A DNA stretch of 64,000 nucleotides from Actinomycetes bacterium (GTDB lineage Bacteria > Actinomycetota > Actinomycetes > Mycobacteriales > Mycobacteriaceae): positions 1 through 64,000 of the forward strand of contig JAEXZY010000099.1 in NCBI GenBank assembly GCA_023404955.1, written 5' to 3'. The position numbers and the translations under genes were made by a program. The notes under the pieces were generated by a model that saw nothing but the letters and a program-made list of their open reading frames with translations, was not told the DNA's origin and did not search any database. Below are positions 9,120 to 17,576 of this stretch, piece after piece; the stretch's first letter is position 1; the number at the start of each line of letters is the position of its first letter.

Positions 9120-10439
9120 TCAGTACTCTTGGAGACTCTCGCGCAGCGTCGTTCCCGGATACCGGGTCCGGAAGCGGCCGCGGCGCTGCAACTCCGGCAC
9201 CAGCAGCTCGGTCATGTCGTTGAAGCATCCCGGGGTGTCGGTCGCCAGCATCATGAAACCGTTGCAGCCACCCTCGTCGACGTACTGCTCCATCTGGTCG
9301 GCGACATCCGACGGGGTGCCCACCGCGACCGGCGCGCCCATCGACACACCGTAGATCTGCGCCGCCTCGCGCACCGTCACCGGTGCGCCGTCCTTGGCCT
9401 CCAGGATCGCGTCGAACAGACCACGAATGCCCTGCACGTCGGCGTCAACGACGTTGTCATCCAGGCCGAGGGTGGAGAAGTCGAAACCGGTGTGGCCGGA
9501 GAGAATTCCGAGCGCGCTCTCGATCTGCACCTTCTCGACGAACTCGGCGTAGCGGTCGTTGGCCCGCGATTTGTCTCGGTCGATGATCGTCTGTAGCCCG
9601 TAGATGAGCTTGACCGACTCGGGATCCCGGCCGTGATCGTCGGCGCGGGTGCGGATGTCGTCGGCGTACGCACGCATGCTCTTCGGGGTGGGGAAGATGC
9701 CGAACACGGATTCGGCGTGCTTGGAGGCGAATTCGCGGCCTTGCTCGGAGGAGCCGGCCTGCCACAGCACCGGCCGCCGTTGCGGCGACGGCGCAACGAA
9801 GTGGCGGCCCTTGGATTGGAAGAACTCGCCCTGGAAGTCGATCTCCCGCACCTTCGACGGGTCGGCGAAGATGCCGTTGTCGCGGTCGTAGACGATCGCG
9901 TCGTCGTCCCAGGAGTCCCACAGCTGGTAGAGCAGCTGCATGTATTCCTCGACCACCTCGTAGCGCTTATCGCGTGGCGTCAAATTCTCCTTGCCCATCG
10001 CCTGAAACTCGCTCTTGGAGTACGAGGTCACGATGTTCCAGCCCACCCGGCCACCGGAGAGGTGATCCAGCGTCGACAGGTGGCGGGCCATCATGTATGG
10101 CGGGACAAAGGATGTCGACAACGTGATGCCGATCCCGAGGTGTTTGGTGAACGCCCCGATGATCGGCACCAGTGTTGCGGGCTCGTGCACCGGACACTGC
10201 CCGGCGTACTTGACGACGGGATCCGAGCTGCCCTTGTAAGTGGTGTACGGGGCGAGTTCGTCGGCGATGAACATCGCGTCGAACAGCCCGCGCTCCATCG
10301 TGCGGCCGAGATCACGCCAGAACTCCGGCCGTGACCAGTGGTAACCGACCTTGTCCCGCGGATGCGCCCACATCGTCGACGCATGGTTCATCACTCCGTG
10401 CTGGACGAAGCCCAGCAGGTGCATCTTGGTTTTGCTCAC
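9120..10439 (-). CDS. LLM-class flavin monooxygenase, NtaA/SnaA/DszA type (paralogue)
   Basis: Second 439-residue monooxygenase of the same family, clearly paralogous to the following gene (shared LERGLFDA/MERGLFDA, STLDHLSGGRVGWNIVTSYS and PVLWQAGSSEQGREFA). The GTG start overlaps the stop of the upstream membrane-protein gene as GTGA, implying translational coupling. Operon order: symporter, small membrane protein, this enzyme, its paralogue. The transporter gene suggests the pair oxidises an imported compound. Two differing monooxygenases could act on successive intermediates or form a heteromer; this is inference. Confidence 0.9.
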   Translation of the reverse strand: MSKTKMHLLGFVQHGVMNHASTMWAHPRDKVGYHWSRPEFWRDLGRTMERGLFDAMFIADELAPYTTYKGSSDPVVKYAGQCPVHEPATLVPIIGAFTKHLGIGITLSTSFVPPYMMARHLSTLDHLSGGRVGWNIVTSYSKSEFQAMGKENLTPRDKRYEVVEEYMQLLYQLWDSWDDDAIVYDRDNGIFADPSKVREIDFQGEFFQSKGRHFVAPSPQRRPVLWQAGSSEQGREFASKHAESVFGIFPTPKSMRAYADDIRTRADDHGRDPESVKLIYGLQTIIDRDKSRANDRYAEFVEKVQIESALGILSGHTGFDFSTLGLDDNVVDADVQGIRGLFDAILEAKDGAPVTVREAAQIYGVSMGAPVAVGTPSDVADQMEQYVDEGGCNGFMMLATDTPGCFNDMTELLVPELQRRGRFRTRYPGTTLRESLQEY

Positions 10440-10774
10440 GAGTTCTCGTTCTGTGTCCGGCGTTCGACGAGGAACGCGGTGATGACGGCGACGGCGGCGC
10501 CGACGGCGAGGAGGGGCGGCAAGTACCAGAACACGCTGTTGACGCCGAGTAACACGATCACCAGGGTCGAGGCGAGCACCGCGCCGATGGCCTTCCAGGT
10601 GAAGCCACCTTCGGGCAGCGCGTCGTCGGGATTCAGCGGGAGCCCGGCGCGGTCGCCGTAGGCCGCATCGGCCAATACGTCGCGGCGCACCCGGCTGAAG
10701 GCCTGTACCCCGAGGGCGATGTAGACAGCGGCGACGACGACGCCGACCGCGACGGCAATCCAGAACGCGATCAT
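10436..10774 (-). CDS. Small membrane protein coupled to a sodium:solute symporter
   Basis: Protein of 112 residues with three predicted membrane segments: one at the N-terminus (IAFWIAVAVGVVVAAVYIAL) and two in the second half (GAVLASTLVIVLLGVNSVFW and LPPLLAVGAAVAVITAFLVE), separated by a polar loop. Its ATG overlaps the symporter stop codon as ATGA, and its own stop overlaps the next GTG. Small membrane partners are known beside some SSS transporters, so an accessory or stabilising subunit is likely, but I recognise no named family. Confidence 0.7.
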   Translation of the reverse strand: MIAFWIAVAVGVVVAAVYIALGVQAFSRVRRDVLADAAYGDRAGLPLNPDDALPEGGFTWKAIGAVLASTLVIVLLGVNSVFWYLPPLLAVGAAVAVITAFLVERRTQNENS

Positions 10775-12309
10775 CGGACCGGATCCGGGTCGCCGCTGGT
10801 GATCTCACTGCTGGGCACGATCGCGCCGCCGAAATCGACGGCGTGATCCGACTCGATCAGCGCCGAGTTGCGGCGGGTCAGCAATGCGAAGTCGAACGTC
10901 TGACGTTGGGCGAGGCTGATTCCCACCGCCGCCAGGAGGGAGACCGCTTCCAGGGTGATGATGCCCTGGAGTTCCCCGACGAACTCGCGGACCGGGTAGC
11001 CGATCGCCACGGCCAGTATCAGGCTCGACACGAAAGCCAGCGCGGTCATTCGTCGCCAGAAGATGGCCAGCGCCAACGGGATGATGAGTGCCGCTTTGAT
11101 GAAGTAGACGGTGTTGACGAGTTCGACGTAGTCGATGCCCGAGCTGACGACGACACCGCCGATGACGCCGGCGATGAGGATCGAGCTCTTGGTCCAGCGG
11201 AACAGTGTCGTGGGAGCGATGTCGGGCTTGGCCCGCTTGAGGATGTCCACGGCCACCACCGACGACAGCGCCGAGAACGCGCCGTCGATCGAGGAGTAGC
11301 ACGCGTTGAGGATGATCAGCACGTACAGCGCGATCAGCACGATCGGCAGGCCCAGGTGGCTGATCACGTACGGGCCGATTCCGCCGGGGCCTGCGGCACC
11401 GAGATCCTCGAGGCTCACGCCGTATCCCAGACCGACGAGCCCGAGCAGTCCCAGCACGATCGGGATCGGGTAGAACCACAGCCCGGCCCACACGAACGTG
11501 CGGCCCAACGTCGCAGGCTTGAGCGCCCAGGCCTTCTGCCAGAACGTCTGATCGGCCATCGTCGAGGCGAGCAGGCCCAGCGACAGCGAGATGCCGAACC
11601 CGGCGGCTGCGGCACCGTCGAAAGCGTTCAGCGTGTTCGGGCCGGCTTCGTCGACCTTCTGGAAGACCAGGCTGGGGCCGCCGACCTTGGCGAGCACGTA
11701 GAGCACCACGATGGCGGCGGGCACCGTGATCAACAGTGTGTTGAACGTCGCGGTGATCGCCGAGGTCCATAAGCCGCCGAAGTAGGAGTAGATCGTGACG
11801 GTGGCGAGGGTGACGATCAGTACCACGGTGGGGTTGATGCCGAACACGACGCCCATGACCAGGACCACGCCGAAGAGGTTGATGAAGATCTCAGCGAGCA
11901 GACCCAGCAGCATCGCCACCAACGCGATCGTGGTCGCCGGCTTGTTCTGGAACCGTTCGCGGATGAACTCGACGATCGTGTAGCCGGCCGGCATCTGCCT
12001 GCGCAGTCGGATCGCGAACGGCACCATCAGCATCACCGCGAGCCCATTGGGCACCACGAACCAGATCAGCCCGGACGTACCGAACGTGAACGCCTGCGCC
12101 GAGGACATCATCACCGCCATCGACCACGTCCACACCGCGATCACCGAACCCACGCCGAAGCCGAAACCGATTCTCCGGTCGGCGATCACGAAGTCGTGGG
12201 TGTTCTTCACCATCGACTTCACCACGTAGGCCACGAAGAACATGAACGCGCCCAGGCCCAGCATCAGGGCGAAGCCGATGCCGGGCGACAGATTCGACGG
12301 ATGGAACAA
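10771..12309 (-). CDS. Sodium:solute symporter family transporter
   Basis: Secondary transporter of 512 residues with about 13 hydrophobic segments, matching the SSS family (LeuT fold, sodium-driven uptake of sugars, amino acids or organic acids). Recognisable parts are the N-terminal ADRRIGFGFGVGSVIAVWTWS, PAGYTIVEFIRERF and the central DQTFWQKAWALKP. The start is set at TTG 12309 because GGAGG lies 5 nt upstream and the peptide MFHPSNLSPGIGFAL leads straight into the first helix; the open frame continues upstream with an implausible Cys-rich stretch. It is the first gene of a four-gene operon with two flavin monooxygenases, so it probably imports their substrate. Confidence 0.88.
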   Translation of the reverse strand: MFHPSNLSPGIGFALMLGLGAFMFFVAYVVKSMVKNTHDFVIADRRIGFGFGVGSVIAVWTWSMAVMMSSAQAFTFGTSGLIWFVVPNGLAVMLMVPFAIRLRRQMPAGYTIVEFIRERFQNKPATTIALVAMLLGLLAEIFINLFGVVLVMGVVFGINPTVVLIVTLATVTIYSYFGGLWTSAITATFNTLLITVPAAIVVLYVLAKVGGPSLVFQKVDEAGPNTLNAFDGAAAAGFGISLSLGLLASTMADQTFWQKAWALKPATLGRTFVWAGLWFYPIPIVLGLLGLVGLGYGVSLEDLGAAGPGGIGPYVISHLGLPIVLIALYVLIILNACYSSIDGAFSALSSVVAVDILKRAKPDIAPTTLFRWTKSSILIAGVIGGVVVSSGIDYVELVNTVYFIKAALIIPLALAIFWRRMTALAFVSSLILAVAIGYPVREFVGELQGIITLEAVSLLAAVGISLAQRQTFDFALLTRRNSALIESDHAVDFGGAIVPSSEITSGDPDPVR

Positions 12310-12393
12310 CAGAACCTCCAGGCAGCAACAAGGGCGCACCGCAGCTGCGGCAGCGACACATCATGGCTGCTGCTCGAGGGGCTTGATCATCCT

Positions 12394-12399
12394 TAGACT
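12394..12399 (+). promoter_or_regulatory. TAGACT -10-like box upstream of whiB/ligase pair
   Basis: TANNNT hexamer in the 207-nt divergent gap between the symporter and the WhiB gene. It would give a leader of about 110 nt before the WhiB start. An open frame from GTG 12404 runs to a TGA that overlaps the WhiB ATG as ATGA, so a leader peptide is possible. No convincing -35 was seen. Confidence 0.35.
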
Positions 12400-12516
12400 C
12401 ACGGTGAATTCAAAGTCACGGCCGGTTGCGGGTGGGCCCTGCGATCTGCTAGCGGATATTGCTCACGCCGAGTGGATATCTCGGCACCGGGCCGCGACGT
12501 CGGCGACCATCCGACG

Positions 12517-12813
12517 ATGACAGCGGCACTACCGATCGACGCACCCGACGGGGACGAGTACTGGAGTTGGCAGTTCCAGGGCCGGTGCCTCGACTTCCCC
12601 TCGGATCTCTTCTTCCCGGAAAGCGACCGTCGGTCGGATCGCCGCCGGCGCGAAGAAGAGGCCAAGAGGATCTGCCGCAGCTGCCCGGTGCTGATGCGGT
12701 GCCGCGAGCACGCGCTGAGTGTCCCCGAACGCTACGGCGTGTGGGGAGCGACGACGCCACGGGAACGTGGCGTCGCCCCGGTGCGCCGCACGGCCGGGAA
12801 GGACAGACGATGA
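12517..12813 (+). CDS. WhiB-family iron-sulfur transcription factor
   Basis: WhiB-type [4Fe-4S] regulator of 98 residues. Four cluster cysteines are visible at 24, 53, 56 and 62 (GRC, then CRSCPVLMRC), followed by the turn GVWGATTPRER, close to the usual GVWGG motif, and a short basic C-terminus for DNA contact. The ATG at 12517 is preferred over an upstream GTG because an upstream open frame ends on it as ATGA. Its own stop overlaps the following ligase start as ATGA. WhiB proteins respond to redox state or NO and bind sigma factor A; the coupling suggests it controls the ligase and possibly the divergent monooxygenase operon. Which WhiB class it belongs to is not clear. Confidence 0.9.
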   Translation: MTAALPIDAPDGDEYWSWQFQGRCLDFPSDLFFPESDRRSDRRRREEEAKRICRSCPVLMRCREHALSVPERYGVWGATTPRERGVAPVRRTAGKDRR

Positions 12814-14141
12814 CCCAGGTCGCTGCGGCTCGGACAGCCGCAGAAGAGCTGCGCAGCAGCATCACTGACGGCACGCTCGCCGAGATCGAGGTTGCCTGGA
12901 GCGACCCGTTCGGTCATTCGGCGGGCAAACGCATCCCCGCCGGACAGTTCCTCGACCGCGCCGACGGCAGTGGGTTCGCCTTCTGTGAGGCCGCACTGGC
13001 CTGGAACACCGATGGGACCGTCATCGACTCGCTCTCACTGACCAATTGGTCGGGAGGTTATCCCGATGTCTATGCCGTGCCGGATTTCTCGACATTCCGG
13101 CGATTGCCATGGCGACCGGGCGTCGGACATGTCGTCTCCGACATCGTCACCCACCGCCGCACACCCTCGCTGCTGGATCCGCGCGCGGTGCTCAAGCGCG
13201 TGCTGAACCGTCTCGAGGGGCTCGGGTACACCGCCAAGATCGGCGTGGAGTACGAGTTCTACCTGCTCGAATCCGACGGCTCGCCGATCATCGACGCGAT
13301 TCAGGCCTACTCGCTGGAGAACGCGAACGCACTCGACCCCCTGATCGCCGATCTCTACGAGACGCTCGGCGCGTTCACCCGGCTGGAGGGCATCCAGACC
13401 GAGTACGGGCCGGGTCAGGTGGAAACCAACCTCGTCTACACCGACGCGCTCGAAGCCGCCGACGACAGCGCGCGGCTCAAGTACGCGGCGAAGGAGGTCG
13501 CGCGCAGGCACGGCAAGCTGGCGAGCTTCATGCCGAAGCCGTTCTCCGAGCACTCGGGTTCGTCAGCGCACCTGCACATCTCGTTGTGGCAGGGCGACCG
13601 GCCTGCGTTCGCCGCCGACGGTGGCGCCGAGAGCCGGGTGGCCCGACATGCGATCGCCGGGTTGTTCGAGCACCTGCCGTCGATCACGCTGTTCGGCGCG
13701 CACTCGGTCAACGCCTACCGCCGGTACGCACCCGACACCTTCGCGCCGAACACGGTGAACTGGAGCCGGGACAACCGCAGCGCGGCGATCCGCTCCCTCG
13801 TCGAGGACGTACCGACCGCCTCGCGCATCGAACTGCGTTCGGGTGCCTCGGATTCGAATCCGTACTGGTTGATCGCATCGGCGCTGGCAGCTGTCGTGGC
13901 CGGTCTGGAAGCCCGCCGCGAGCCGCCGGAGCCCGCGACGGGCAACCTCTACGGCAGGGGCGCGCCGCTGCCGGACTCGCTGGGCACGGCGGTGGCCCTG
14001 GCCATCCAGGACGACACGATTCTCGACATCCTCGGGGAACAGTCCGTGCTCGACTTCGCGGTGCTGGCCCGCAGCGAGTGGGACGCCTACGTCGGCCACG
14101 TCAGCGACTGGGAGCGCACGCGCTACCTCGCCCGGTCATGA
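12810..14141 (+). CDS. Glutamine-synthetase-like ligase (gamma-glutamyl-amine type)
   Basis: ATP-dependent amide ligase of 443 residues with the glutamine synthetase fold. Typical segments: KIGVEYEFYLLE (metal-binding Glu), EYGPGQVETNL, SGSSAHLHISLW, and the SRIELRSGASDSNPYWLIA adenylate/glutamate region. The length and sequence resemble the GlnA3/GlnA4-like branch that gamma-glutamylates amines such as polyamines rather than the assimilatory GlnA1. The lack of a tyrosine-adenylylation signature is consistent with that, though not proof. It is translationally coupled to the WhiB gene, and its end lies 7 nt from the end of the convergent flavoprotein gene. Confidence 0.85.
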   Translation: MTQVAAARTAAEELRSSITDGTLAEIEVAWSDPFGHSAGKRIPAGQFLDRADGSGFAFCEAALAWNTDGTVIDSLSLTNWSGGYPDVYAVPDFSTFRRLPWRPGVGHVVSDIVTHRRTPSLLDPRAVLKRVLNRLEGLGYTAKIGVEYEFYLLESDGSPIIDAIQAYSLENANALDPLIADLYETLGAFTRLEGIQTEYGPGQVETNLVYTDALEAADDSARLKYAAKEVARRHGKLASFMPKPFSEHSGSSAHLHISLWQGDRPAFAADGGAESRVARHAIAGLFEHLPSITLFGAHSVNAYRRYAPDTFAPNTVNWSRDNRSAAIRSLVEDVPTASRIELRSGASDSNPYWLIASALAAVVAGLEARREPPEPATGNLYGRGAPLPDSLGTAVALAIQDDTILDILGEQSVLDFAVLARSEWDAYVGHVSDWERTRYLARS

Positions 14142-14148
14142 GGCCCGG

Positions 14149-16833
14149 TCATGAGGCGGCCTCCAGGGCCCGGCGGGCGTAGGCCCTGACATCGGCGTCG
14201 CCGTCGTCGAGGGCACCGGCCAGCGCGGCGCGTGCCGCTTCCTCGGACGGCGCCCACCGAGTGAGGCTCAGCACCGCGGCTTTACGGACGTCGAGGTGGG
14301 GGTCGGCCAGAGCGCGGGACAGCGGAGGTACGGCCGCCGAGGGGGTGGGAGCCCCGGCCAGCGCCCGCGCCGCGCCCTGGCGGATCTGCCAGGCCGAGGA
14401 CCCCAGCGCCTGCTCGACTGTCGCCCCATCTGCTTCGTGCCAGCCGATGTCGCCGATCGCGGCCAGCGCGGCGGCGCGGACCAGCGGATCGGGATCGTCG
14501 AGCAGCACCCGCACTGTTGCAGCGCCGGCCCGCAACGTGCCCAGACCACCGGCGACCGCGATGCGCACCTCCCGGTTCGCATCGGTGTGCGCGCCGGCGA
14601 CGCCGTCAGCGTCGTCGACCGACACCAGCGCGCGGACGGCCTCGATGCGTACCCGGTGATCGGCGTCGGCGGCGAGGTGCCGGAATGCCGCGACGTCGCC
14701 GACGCGGCGCGAACTCAGCACGTAGACCGCGGCGCCGCGAACGCCGGCGTCGGTCGAGTCCAGCAGGTGAGCAACGGCTTCCGGGTTGGGCAGCACCTCG
14801 ACCAGCTCGCGGATGCCGTCCGCTGCCACCCTGCGGACCCCCGCGTCGGGGTCCGACAGTGCGGCAACGAGTGGCGCGGAGTATCCGTCGCACAGATGCT
14901 CGGTGAGCACGTCGACGGCGGTGCGCCGGACGCCGGGGTCGGCGTCGGCCAGAAATGGCGCGAGATCGTCGACGGACGGTTCGTCGAGTGCGAGCACCGC
15001 GGCGATCCGCGGCGACGGCGCCGGGCCGGAGCTGTCGATCACGCGCGAGGTCTCCGAGGCGGGCGCCCGGCCACCGACAAGGGCGGGCTCGGCGATCACG
15101 ACGGGTTCGTCTGTCTCGCTGGGGATACCGTCGAGTCCGGGGACGGGAACGAAGTACGGCGCGACCGGACGTTTGAGGAACTCGATCTCGCCGTCGGGTG
15201 TCTTGCGGAGGTTGAGGTGATACCGCCACGCGTCGTCGTCGCGGTCGGGCAAGTCGCTGCGGTCGTGGTAAAGGCCCCACCGGGATTCGGTGCGGGTGAG
15301 CGAGGACCGGGCGGCCATCTCGGCACAGTCGCGGATGAAGGACACCTCCACGGCCCGCATCAGCTCGTGCGGCGTGGTGGCGCCGATGCCCGCGACCTCG
15401 GCGCGCATCCGCTCGAACGTCTCGACCGCCAACGACAGCTTCGCCGCGGTCTTCGGAGGCGCCACGTAGTCGTTGACGAACCGGCGCAGCTTGTACTCGA
15501 CCTGCGGCTGCGGCGGACCGTCGGGCTGACGCAGCGGTCGGTAGATCAGCTCGTGCGCCGCGGCGACCTGATCTGCCGGAAGCTGCTGCGGTGCAGGAAT
15601 ATCGGCTGCGCTGCGCGCGGCGTCGGCGCCGGCGAGGTCGCCGTAGACGAACGCGCCGATCATGTAGTTGTGCGGCACGCAGGCGAGGTCGCCGGCCGCG
15701 TACAGGCCGGGCACCGTGGTGCGCGCATTCTCGTCGACCCAGACCCCAGACGCGGAATGCCCACTGCACAAGCCGATCTCGGAGATGTGCATCTCGATGT
15801 CATGGGTGCGGTAGTCGTGACCGCGGTTGGCGTGGAAGGTGCCGCGGGTGGGTCGCTCGGTCGAGTGCAGGATGCCTTCCAGCGTCGACAGGGTCTCGTC
15901 GGGCAGGTGGCTGACCTTCAGGTAGATCGGTCCGCGAGCGGATTCGATCTCACTTTTCACCTCGGCCATCATCTGACCGGACCAGTAGTCGGAGTCGACG
16001 AACCGCTCACCGAGCGCGTTGACCTGATAGCCGCCGAAGGGGTTCGCCACGTAGGCGCAGGCCGGCCCGTTGTAGTCCTTGATCAGTGGATTGATCTGGA
16101 AGCACTCGATGCCGGACAGCTCGGCGCCGGCGTGCAGCGCCATCGCGTACCCGTCGCCGGCGTTGGTCGGGTTCTCGTAGGTGCCGTACAGATAACCCGA
16201 CGCCGGCAGCCCGAGCCGGCCGCACGCCCCCGTCGCGAGAATCACCGATTTGGCTCCTACGACGACGAATTCGCCAGTGCGGCTGTTGAGCGCCGCCGCG
16301 CCGACCGCACGGCCCGCGGAGGTGAGTACCCGCACCGGGACCAACCGGTTCTCGATGCGGATCTTCTCGCGCATCGAGCGCTGCCGCAGGACGCGATAGA
16401 GCGCCTTCTTGACGTCCTTGCCCTCGGGCATCGGCAGCACATAGGAGCCGGAGCGGTGGACGCGGCGGACGGCATACTCGCCGTGCTCGTCTTTCTCGAA
16501 TTTCACCCCGTAGCGTTCGAGTCGCTGGACCATCGCGAACCCGCGAGTGGCGGTCTGATAGATGGTGCGCTGGTTGACGATTCCGTCGTTGGCGCGGGTG
16601 ATTTCGGCGACGTAGTCCTCGGGGGTGGCTTTGCCCGGGATCACGGCGTTGTTGACCCCGTCCATGCCCATCGCCAGGGCGCCCGAATGCCGCACGTGGG
16701 CCTTCTCCAAGAGCAGCACGTTGGCGCCGTGTTCGGCGGCGGTCAGCGCGGCCATCGTGCCGGCCGTGCCACCTCCGATCACCAGGACGTCACAGTCGAG
16801 CCGTGTCGCGTCGTCGAGCGCGGGAACCTGCAT
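14149..16833 (-). CDS. AprA-like FAD oxidoreductase with C-terminal HEAT repeats
   Basis: Flavoprotein of 894 residues. The N-terminal 440 residues form a fumarate-reductase/adenylylsulfate-reductase (AprA) type FAD domain: VLVIGGGTAGTMAALTA at about 16-32, EKAHVRHSGALAMGMDG, ILATGACG and the late GLYAAGDLACVPH. A helical segment follows to about 585. From about 640 to the end come repeated HEAT-like helices with alternating DPD/DAD turns (DADPGVRR, DPDAGVRR, DPHLDVRKAA). The start overlaps the ATPase stop as TGATG. With the ferredoxin of the same operon it resembles an AprBA pair, so electron transfer to or from an imported sulfur- or nitrogen-containing compound is plausible; the substrate is unknown. 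Confidence 0.85.
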   Translation of the reverse strand: MQVPALDDATRLDCDVLVIGGGTAGTMAALTAAEHGANVLLLEKAHVRHSGALAMGMDGVNNAVIPGKATPEDYVAEITRANDGIVNQRTIYQTATRGFAMVQRLERYGVKFEKDEHGEYAVRRVHRSGSYVLPMPEGKDVKKALYRVLRQRSMREKIRIENRLVPVRVLTSAGRAVGAAALNSRTGEFVVVGAKSVILATGACGRLGLPASGYLYGTYENPTNAGDGYAMALHAGAELSGIECFQINPLIKDYNGPACAYVANPFGGYQVNALGERFVDSDYWSGQMMAEVKSEIESARGPIYLKVSHLPDETLSTLEGILHSTERPTRGTFHANRGHDYRTHDIEMHISEIGLCSGHSASGVWVDENARTTVPGLYAAGDLACVPHNYMIGAFVYGDLAGADAARSAADIPAPQQLPADQVAAAHELIYRPLRQPDGPPQPQVEYKLRRFVNDYVAPPKTAAKLSLAVETFERMRAEVAGIGATTPHELMRAVEVSFIRDCAEMAARSSLTRTESRWGLYHDRSDLPDRDDDAWRYHLNLRKTPDGEIEFLKRPVAPYFVPVPGLDGIPSETDEPVVIAEPALVGGRAPASETSRVIDSSGPAPSPRIAAVLALDEPSVDDLAPFLADADPGVRRTAVDVLTEHLCDGYSAPLVAALSDPDAGVRRVAADGIRELVEVLPNPEAVAHLLDSTDAGVRGAAVYVLSSRRVGDVAAFRHLAADADHRVRIEAVRALVSVDDADGVAGAHTDANREVRIAVAGGLGTLRAGAATVRVLLDDPDPLVRAAALAAIGDIGWHEADGATVEQALGSSAWQIRQGAARALAGAPTPSAAVPPLSRALADPHLDVRKAAVLSLTRWAPSEEAARAALAGALDDGDADVRAYARRALEAAS

Positions 16834-17576
16834 CAGGACACCAACTCCGAATGGTCGAGTGCGGCGATCACGGCGGCGCGCAGCGCGGTGCGCGACTCCG
16901 ACGGATCGCGGGGATTGGGGATGTCGAGTAGTGCGCGCAAGGGGTGACCGGCCCGGCCGAGTACGGCCACCCGGTCACCGAGCGCCAGTGCCTCGTCGAC
17001 GTCGTGGGTGACGAACACGACCGTCGTCGGATGCGCGCGCCACGTGTCGATCAGCAGACGCTGCATCGACGTGCGGGTCTGCGTGTCGAGGGCGCCGAAC
17101 GGTTCGTCCATCATGACCGCCCGCGGCGCACCGGCCAGCCCGCGCGCCAGCTGGACACGCTGTCGCATGCCGCCCGACAGGCTCTTGGGCAGGTAGTTCT
17201 CGAAGCCGGTAAGGCCGACGTCGGCGATCCAGGTGAGCGCTTCGGCTCGGCGGGTCCGCCGCGGCCGGCCGGCCAGCCCCAGGGCGAGTTCGACATTCGA
17301 TTGCACTGTGCGCCAGGGCAACAGCGCATTGTCCTGGAACACCATCGCCCGGTCCCGTGACGTGGTGGTGACGCGCTCACCGTCGGCCAGCACCGCTCCC
17401 GCGTCCGGCGCGAGCAGGCCGGCCAGGGCCCGCAGGACCGTCGACTTGCCGCATCCCGACGGGCCGGTCAACACCAGGATCTCGCCCGGGTCGACGGTCA
17501 GGTCCAGACCGTCGACCACCGGTGCGCCCCCATAACTGAGGGTGACGTCTCGCAGCGCCAGGCTCATGCCGGTCAC
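16833..17576 (-). CDS. ABC transporter ATPase, nitrate/sulfonate/taurine type
   Basis: Nucleotide-binding subunit of 247 residues in the SsuB/TauB/NrtD class. Walker A TGPSGCGKST, Q-loop VFQDNALLPW, signature LSGGMRQRVQLARGL, Walker [13 protein letters not shown] and switch His THDVDEAL are all present. The GTG start at 17576 has AGGAGG 7 nt upstream and overlaps the permease stop as GTGA; an ATG 9 nt further in is the alternative. It powers import through the neighbouring permease, together with the lipoprotein binding protein. Confidence 0.93.
   Translation of the reverse strand: MTGMSLALRDVTLSYGGAPVVDGLDLTVDPGEILVLTGPSGCGKSTVLRALAGLLAPDAGAVLADGERVTTTSRDRAMVFQDNALLPWRTVQSNVELALGLAGRPRRTRRAEALTWIADVGLTGFENYLPKSLSGGMRQRVQLARGLAGAPRAVMMDEPFGALDTQTRTSMQRLLIDTWRAHPTTVVFVTHDVDEALALGDRVAVLGRAGHPLRALLDIPNPRDPSESRTALRAAVIAALDHSELVS

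Noticed and set aside
7808..10439. A dibenzothiophene desulfurisation (dsz) operon
   Set aside because: Only DszA-like monooxygenases are present. No dszB desulfinase or dszC is nearby, and the operon carries a symporter instead.
9120..10808. Longer 562-codon form of the second monooxygenase
   Set aside because: The extra N-terminus would run through the small membrane-protein gene in another frame; the GTG at 10439 with GTGA overlap gives the conserved family start.
14296..16947. 883-codon open frame on the + strand
   Set aside because: Antisense to the AprA-like flavoprotein; low-complexity Arg/Asp/Gly composition caused by high GC third positions.
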